64,000 nt of DNA from JAHEGP01 sp963792875 (lineage in GTDB: Bacteria > Pseudomonadota > Gammaproteobacteria > Pseudomonadales > JAHEGP01). The position numbers and the translations under genes were made by a program. The DNA lies in the NCBI GenBank assembly GCA_963792875.1, contig CAWBXV010000002.1, positions 868,001 through 932,000 on the forward strand, written 5' to 3'. The number at the start of each line of letters is the position of its first letter. The first letter of the stretch is position 1. The notes under the pieces are model-generated. The model was not told the origin of the DNA, searched no databases, and was given only the letters and a program-made list of their open reading frames with translations. Positions 60,086 to 64,000 of the stretch are shown here, piece after piece.

Positions 60086-61858
60086 ATGTACCATAGCTAC
60101 TTCGGGCTACGTGAGCCCCCTTTTTCAATCGCGGTCGATCCGCGCTATCTCTTCATGAGCGAGCGCCACCGCGACGCGCTTGCGCACCTGCTGTACGGCG
60201 TCGGCGTCGGCGGGGGGTTCATCCTGCTTACCGGCGAAGTGGGTACCGGTAAAACCACCATCAATCGCTGCCTGTTGGAACAGCTCCCTGCGCACACCGA
60301 CGTCGCATTGATTCTCAATCCGGCGCTCGACGCCGTCGGGCTGCTGTCTGCGATCTGCGACGAACTGGCGATGGTGTACTCTGAGCGGGAGCACACCCTC
60401 AAGGGCCTGACCGATCGCCTGCATGGCTTCCTGCTCGACAACCATCAGCGTGGGCGCAACACCGTGCTGCTGATCGACGAAGCCCAGCACCTCAAGCCCG
60501 AGGTGCTCGAGCAGATCCGCCTGCTGACCAACCTGGAGACCAGTACACAGAAACTGCTGCAGATTATTCTGGTGGGGCAGCCGGAGTTAAAGGCCGTGCT
60601 CGATAGACCGGAGTTGCGGCAGCTGTCGCAGCGCATTACGGCACGTTATCAGCTCAGGCCGCTGACCTTGCAGGAAACACGGGACTATATCGAACATCGC
60701 CTGCAGGTCGCCGGCCTGCCCGCCGGGCAGACGCTGTTTCCCCCCCGCGTCATCAAGCAGCTCCATCGGGAGAGCGGCGGTATCCCCCGGCTCATCAACG
60801 TCTATTGTGACAGGGCGCTGCTGGGGGCCTATGGACGGCACCAGCGGTCGGTCGATATGGCCATGCTGCGCCAGGCGCTGCGCGAAGTGCGGGGCGAGGA
60901 TTTCGCGCGCCAACCGTTTCCCTGGATGCGGCCGGCGCTGGCAGGCGCCGCCCTGCTGGCGCTGGTCGGAGCCGCGGCTTGGTGGCGCCACCAGCCCCCC
61001 CCGGGTGTGGACCCATCGCTGGCCGCGACGGCAATTGTTGAGGGTCCAAGCGTCGTGGTCGACCGATCGGCACCGGTGATTGAGCCGCCGCAGGCTGAGG
61101 CGGCGGAAGCCGCGCCGACCGAGCAGGCGGAGCTCGCGCAGCAACCGTCAGTGACGCAGGCGGCGCCCGCTGCCGCGGAGCCCTCGGCTGCCGCCGGCGC
61201 CTCGCCCGCGCGCCCGCAGCGACCTGCTGCGGCGTCAGTGGCCCCGGCGGTCCCGCTGCGCGGCACCCGGGCGCAGACGCTCGCTGCCTTGCTGCAGCGT
61301 CAGGGCGACCTTGCCGACGCTGTAGACAATCCCTGCGCTGCGCTGGCTCGACAGGACTGGCGCTGCGAAGACCTCATTCTGGAGGACTGGTCCGGATTGC
61401 TGGCGATCAACCGTCCCGTGGCGCTGCAGTTGCGCGAGGATGACGGCCGGGTGAAATGGGTGGCACTGACCGGGATCGAGGCAGAGGACGGCCTGTTCCT
61501 GGCCGAGCAGGGGCTGGTCAGGGTGCCGCTGCAGCAGGTGGGGGAGCAGTGGACGGGAGCGCTCACCTTGCCCTGGAGAGCGCCACCGGGCTTCAGCAGT
61601 GCGCTGGTGCCGGGTAGCCGGGGCGCGACGGTCGCGTGGCTATCGGAGAGTTTTGCGAAGCTGGATGGCCAGGCGAGCGGCCTGGCCGACGGTGTCTATA
61701 ACGAGCTGCTGGAACAGCGGGTGCGGATGTTTCAGCGCCAGGAGAGGCTGCGCGTCGATGGCATCGCCGGCCTCGCTACCCTGCTGAGAGTGGATCAGCG
61801 CCTCGGTAATGGCCATCTGCTGGTGAAGGATGTGGTCGCTGGCGGGGGGGCGGGCTGA
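60086..61858 (+). CDS. gspA: GspA/ExeA-type AAA ATPase of type II secretion
   Basis: ExeA/GspA with GspB helps place the secretin of the type II system in the outer membrane. ATG 60086 gives 590 residues (Aeromonas ExeA 547). It starts MYHSYFGLREPPFSIAVDP. Walker A is TGEVGTGKTTINR near residue 50 and Walker B VLLIDEAQHL near 130. One membrane helix lies near 285 (ALAGAALLALVGAAAWW). A long Ala/Pro/Glu-rich linker follows, and a C-terminal peptidoglycan-binding domain ends RLRVDGIAGLATLLRVDQRL. No gspC-gspN genes are in the window. Confidence 0.92.
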   Translation: MYHSYFGLREPPFSIAVDPRYLFMSERHRDALAHLLYGVGVGGGFILLTGEVGTGKTTINRCLLEQLPAHTDVALILNPALDAVGLLSAICDELAMVYSEREHTLKGLTDRLHGFLLDNHQRGRNTVLLIDEAQHLKPEVLEQIRLLTNLETSTQKLLQIILVGQPELKAVLDRPELRQLSQRITARYQLRPLTLQETRDYIEHRLQVAGLPAGQTLFPPRVIKQLHRESGGIPRLINVYCDRALLGAYGRHQRSVDMAMLRQALREVRGEDFARQPFPWMRPALAGAALLALVGAAAWWRHQPPPGVDPSLAATAIVEGPSVVVDRSAPVIEPPQAEAAEAAPTEQAELAQQPSVTQAAPAAAEPSAAAGASPARPQRPAAASVAPAVPLRGTRAQTLAALLQRQGDLADAVDNPCAALARQDWRCEDLILEDWSGLLAINRPVALQLREDDGRVKWVALTGIEAEDGLFLAEQGLVRVPLQQVGEQWTGALTLPWRAPPGFSSALVPGSRGATVAWLSESFAKLDGQASGLADGVYNELLEQRVRMFQRQERLRVDGIAGLATLLRVDQRLGNGHLLVKDVVAGGGAG

Positions 61859-62688
61859 TGTCGCTGATACTGGATGCGCTCAATCGCTCCGAGCGCGAGC
61901 GCCGGGAATCCGACCGCGTGCCCAGTCTGCAGTCGGTACACGCTCCTGCCCGGGAGCAGCGCCACCAGCCAAACCAGCGCCGCCGCGTCGAGCGCTGGCT
62001 GCTCGTGCTGGTGCTGGCGATTCTCAGTGTGGATTTTATCGTGGGGCGCTGGCAGCGACGCACGGCGGAGGTGGAATCGGCGCCCACACCGCATGCCGCT
62101 TCCCGCGGGGAGCTGGCACCGCCGCCTGCGGTCAGCGGCGCTGCGCCAGGCCGGCCTCCCCGGGAGGAGGCAGAGGTGGCGACAGAGGTGGCGACAGAGG
62201 TGGAGGCAGAGGTGGAGGCAGAGGCGGCGCCCAAGCCAGATCTGGCGGCAGACGTCGCCCAGAAGCGCGAAATCGAGGCGCTCTACCGCGGTCAGATACT
62301 GCAACCGCGCGTTGAGCCTGAACCACAGACGCAACCCCGGCGGCGCCCCCCGGCAGCGCAAGCGCCCGGTGATGGGGACATCGCAGCGCTGCTGGCGCGG
62401 GCAAAGGCGCCCGACGCGAATGCTGCGAATCCGTATCTGTCGGTGCCGTACATTACCGAGCTGCCGGCCGAAGTGCGCAGCCGGATTCCGACGCTGAATT
62501 ATTCAGAGCACAATCTGGGCAGGGTCGCCGGTGAACATCGCGTCAGAATCAATGGCCAGCTGCTGGCGGCGGGACAGACGCTGCCCAATGATCTCAAGGT
62601 GTTGGCCATCTATCCCGAGGGCGTCATCCTGAGCTTTCAGGGCACCCGGTTCCGCCTGGAGGCACTCAATCGCTGGGTGAACTTCTGA
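61858..62688 (+). CDS. gspB: GspB/ExeB-type type II secretion protein
   Basis: Partner of GspA. The 276 residues begin MSLILDALNRSERERR, the family opening, with a membrane helix at about 45-63. A Glu/Ala repeat region (residues about 104-124) and a Pro/Arg-rich linker follow. The C-terminal GspB domain has SVPYITELPAEVRSRIP, VRINGQLLAAGQTLPNDLKV and LRLEALNRWVNF-like end (here FRLEALNRWVNF). ATG overlaps the gspA stop by one base. Confidence 0.92.
   Translation: MSLILDALNRSERERRESDRVPSLQSVHAPAREQRHQPNQRRRVERWLLVLVLAILSVDFIVGRWQRRTAEVESAPTPHAASRGELAPPPAVSGAAPGRPPREEAEVATEVATEVEAEVEAEAAPKPDLAADVAQKREIEALYRGQILQPRVEPEPQTQPRRRPPAAQAPGDGDIAALLARAKAPDANAANPYLSVPYITELPAEVRSRIPTLNYSEHNLGRVAGEHRVRINGQLLAAGQTLPNDLKVLAIYPEGVILSFQGTRFRLEALNRWVNF
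62171..62230 (+). repeat. five 12-base tandem repeats inside gspB
   Basis: Five units beginning CAGAGGTGG (the last CAGAGGCGG) run in frame: two of CAGAGGTGGCGA, two of CAGAGGTGGAGG and one diverged copy. They encode alternating Glu/Val/Ala/Thr tetrapeptides in the linker after the membrane helix. Unit number could vary by slippage without a frameshift. Confidence 0.85.
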
Positions 62689-62706
62689 CGCGGGACCGGC
62701 GGCAGC

Positions 62707-63906
62707 TCACAGGGTGAGAGAGAGCTCGAGAGCGCCGCCAAAGGTGTCGGAACGTCCGAAAAAGCCCGTCAGATCGATGTGAAAGACATCGAAGGGTGAG
62801 AAACCGATGCCGAGGGTCGCAATGTTTTCCCGGGTATTGCGGGCGTCGTGCCGGAGGCCGGCGCGCAATTGCACCCAGTTGGCGGCGTTGAATTCCCCGC
62901 CCAGGCTCACGAACTGCGATGCGTCCAGCCCGTCGAAGCTCGAGCGGCTGTTGAGGTCGCCATCGAGGGCCAGGGTGAGGGCGTTGCTGTGGTAGGCGAC
63001 GCCGAGGCTGGCATTGGGCTCGATGCGGTAGGTGGTCTGAAAGCCGTTGATCTCAAGCGTGTCGTAGTCATTGGCGATCAGATCGCGCCACATCAGGCCC
63101 AGCCTCCAGTGCGGGGCAAAGCCCCAGGCCGCGCCGACATCCATATTGAAGGCGGCACCATCGTCGCGAATATCGCCCAGGTCGATATCGTCACTGTCGA
63201 ATGAGTTGGCACGCGCCACGTACAGGGCGGTATCCACGCGCTGATACTTGGGCGCGAATCCCAGCGCGAACTCGCCTGCCGGCAGCTGCCATGAGGTCGC
63301 CAGCGACAGCACGAATTCGCTGACCGCAGCCCCCAGCACCAGTCCGTACGATTGTATGTCGTCCAGCGCGCCGGGGTCGCCGCTGGCAATCGCGCCGTTG
63401 ATTCTGGCCGCATCGGCGCGGTCGTATCGGGCCACCGCGCCGCCCTCCGCCCGGCTGCGCAGGTCGATGGCGAAGGCCAGGCGCTTGCCGGGCACGGCAA
63501 AGCTGAGCCCGGCGCCCAGGGACGCCAGCACGGGGCTATCGGCGATCGTCTCCAGTGAGCCGAGGATGGCGTCGCGGGACTGCAGTGCGCCCTCGACGTC
63601 GCCCGCGATGACCTGCTGTTCCAGCAGCCCGTACCGAGTGGAGATCGCGTCGAGGCCGTCCACGACGTCGTCCGGATCGGACACCTCGCCGGTTGCCACC
63701 GGCAGCGAAACCGCGAAGCGGTCGCCCTCTCTGAAGTCGGTCAGCAGCGCGGGGTTGGCGCGGCTGGCGGCGTCGTAATGACTGGACGCCACGCCGGCAC
63801 CGCCCATGGCGAGGTTGCGGGCGCTGAAGCCGCTGGCAGACGTCGTGGATGTCAGCAGCGCCAGCGCGGCGGCGAAGCAGCAACGGTGTAAGTCAACCCT
63901 GGCCAT
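62707..63906 (-). CDS. TraF-like outer membrane beta-barrel protein
   Basis: This 399-residue protein has a signal peptide (cleavage near SASGF, residue 26) and the N-terminal block ARNLAMGGAGVASSHYDAAS and ANPALLTDF, typical of the TraF_2 family of outer membrane proteins (related in layout to FadL/PorV barrels). Alternating hydrophobic strands fill the rest and it ends in ALELSLTL. Despite the family name there is no sign of conjugation genes here. It is convergent with gspB. The substrate or function is unknown. Confidence 0.8.
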   Translation of the reverse strand: MARVDLHRCCFAAALALLTSTTSASGFSARNLAMGGAGVASSHYDAASRANPALLTDFREGDRFAVSLPVATGEVSDPDDVVDGLDAISTRYGLLEQQVIAGDVEGALQSRDAILGSLETIADSPVLASLGAGLSFAVPGKRLAFAIDLRSRAEGGAVARYDRADAARINGAIASGDPGALDDIQSYGLVLGAAVSEFVLSLATSWQLPAGEFALGFAPKYQRVDTALYVARANSFDSDDIDLGDIRDDGAAFNMDVGAAWGFAPHWRLGLMWRDLIANDYDTLEINGFQTTYRIEPNASLGVAYHSNALTLALDGDLNSRSSFDGLDASQFVSLGGEFNAANWVQLRAGLRHDARNTRENIATLGIGFSPFDVFHIDLTGFFGRSDTFGGALELSLTL

Positions 63907-64000
63907 ATGTCTCCCTGCTTCTGACGGCTGTCTATCAAGTCTAGGCCGGCCCAGTCGGGTCCGCCTGCTTCGTTTCCCCCAGGGCGTCAGCGGGGCTGTC

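Noticed and set aside
62171..62230. Tandem repeats in gspB as a CRISPR or regulatory array
   Set aside because: Five 12-base in-frame units without spacers encode a Glu/Ala-rich linker; this is ordinary low-complexity protein code.
1..64000. CRISPR arrays, tRNA and rRNA genes, prophage
   Set aside because: No regularly spaced repeats, no cloverleaf-like tRNA sequence, no rRNA segments and no phage structural genes were seen on reading both strands.

Overview
This is the replication-origin region of a gammaproteobacterial chromosome. It is GC-rich, densely coding, and has no rRNA, tRNA or CRISPR array. Gene order follows the Pseudomonas/Cellvibrionales pattern: mnmG, mnmE, yidC, yidD, rnpA, rpmH, dnaA, dnaN, (insertion), recF, gyrB, gmhB, glyS, glyQ, then trkH, trkA, rsmB, fmt, def, LysM gene, dprA, purE, tsaC, hemF, aroE, then a caa3-type oxidase cluster, then polA, engB, cytochromes c5 and c4, dsbA. 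HemF, the caa3-type oxidase and the c-type cytochromes point to an aerobic respiring bacterium. My best guess is a marine Halieaceae/Cellvibrionales-type organism, but that is inference from gene content and order only.

Region by region. 1-6.5 kb: the start of mnmG, a 1.5-kb gene-free stretch with five perfect DnaA boxes and two AT-rich tracts (probable oriC), the leftward mnmE-yidC-yidD-rnpA-rpmH block, and a second DnaA-box cluster before dnaA. 6.5-9.2 kb: dnaA and dnaN. 9.2-17.1 kb: an insertion that splits dnaN from recF. It holds a three-gene lipid-linked glycosyltransferase operon, an IS66-family element with intact ends but a frameshifted transposase, a decayed second transposase, a nucleotide-sugar epimerase and 1.5 kb with no recognisable gene. 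16.6-18.2 kb: three identical parS-like palindromes, two of them inside recF. 18-25.7 kb: gyrB, gmhB, glycyl-tRNA synthetase and a lipid A type acyltransferase. 25.7-33.7 kb: a LemA/GIDE-domain pair, a methyltransferase, Trk potassium uptake, and the rsmB-fmt-def translation group. 33.9-43.3 kb: LysM protein, dprA, purE, tsaC, hemF, aroE, gamma-carbonic anhydrase, a TIGR03790 protein, prlC and a zinc-ribbon protein. 43.6-51.3 kb: the cytochrome c oxidase structural and assembly genes, without ctaA. 51.4-59 kb: thrB, polA, a candidate small RNA, engB, cytochromes c5 and c4, dsbA and a phosphodiesterase-type enzyme. 59-64 kb: a sigma-54 type promoter with small orphan genes, gspA/exeA-gspB, and a TraF-like outer membrane protein.

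The genes cover replication initiation and segregation (DnaA boxes, parS, dnaA/dnaN/recF/gyrB), tRNA modification and translation, membrane protein insertion (yidC/yidD), envelope glycolipid synthesis and modification (gmhB, acyltransferase, island glycosyltransferases), potassium uptake, and building and feeding a caa3-type oxidase. Points most worth a second look: the probable E. coli/Vibrio-type oriC plus a second DnaA cluster, the island inside the dnaN-recF junction, the parS sites coded inside RecF, the missing ctaA, the structured RNA between polA and engB, the sigma-54 promoter near 59.25 kb, and a DsbA with a Cys-Ile-His-Cys active site.
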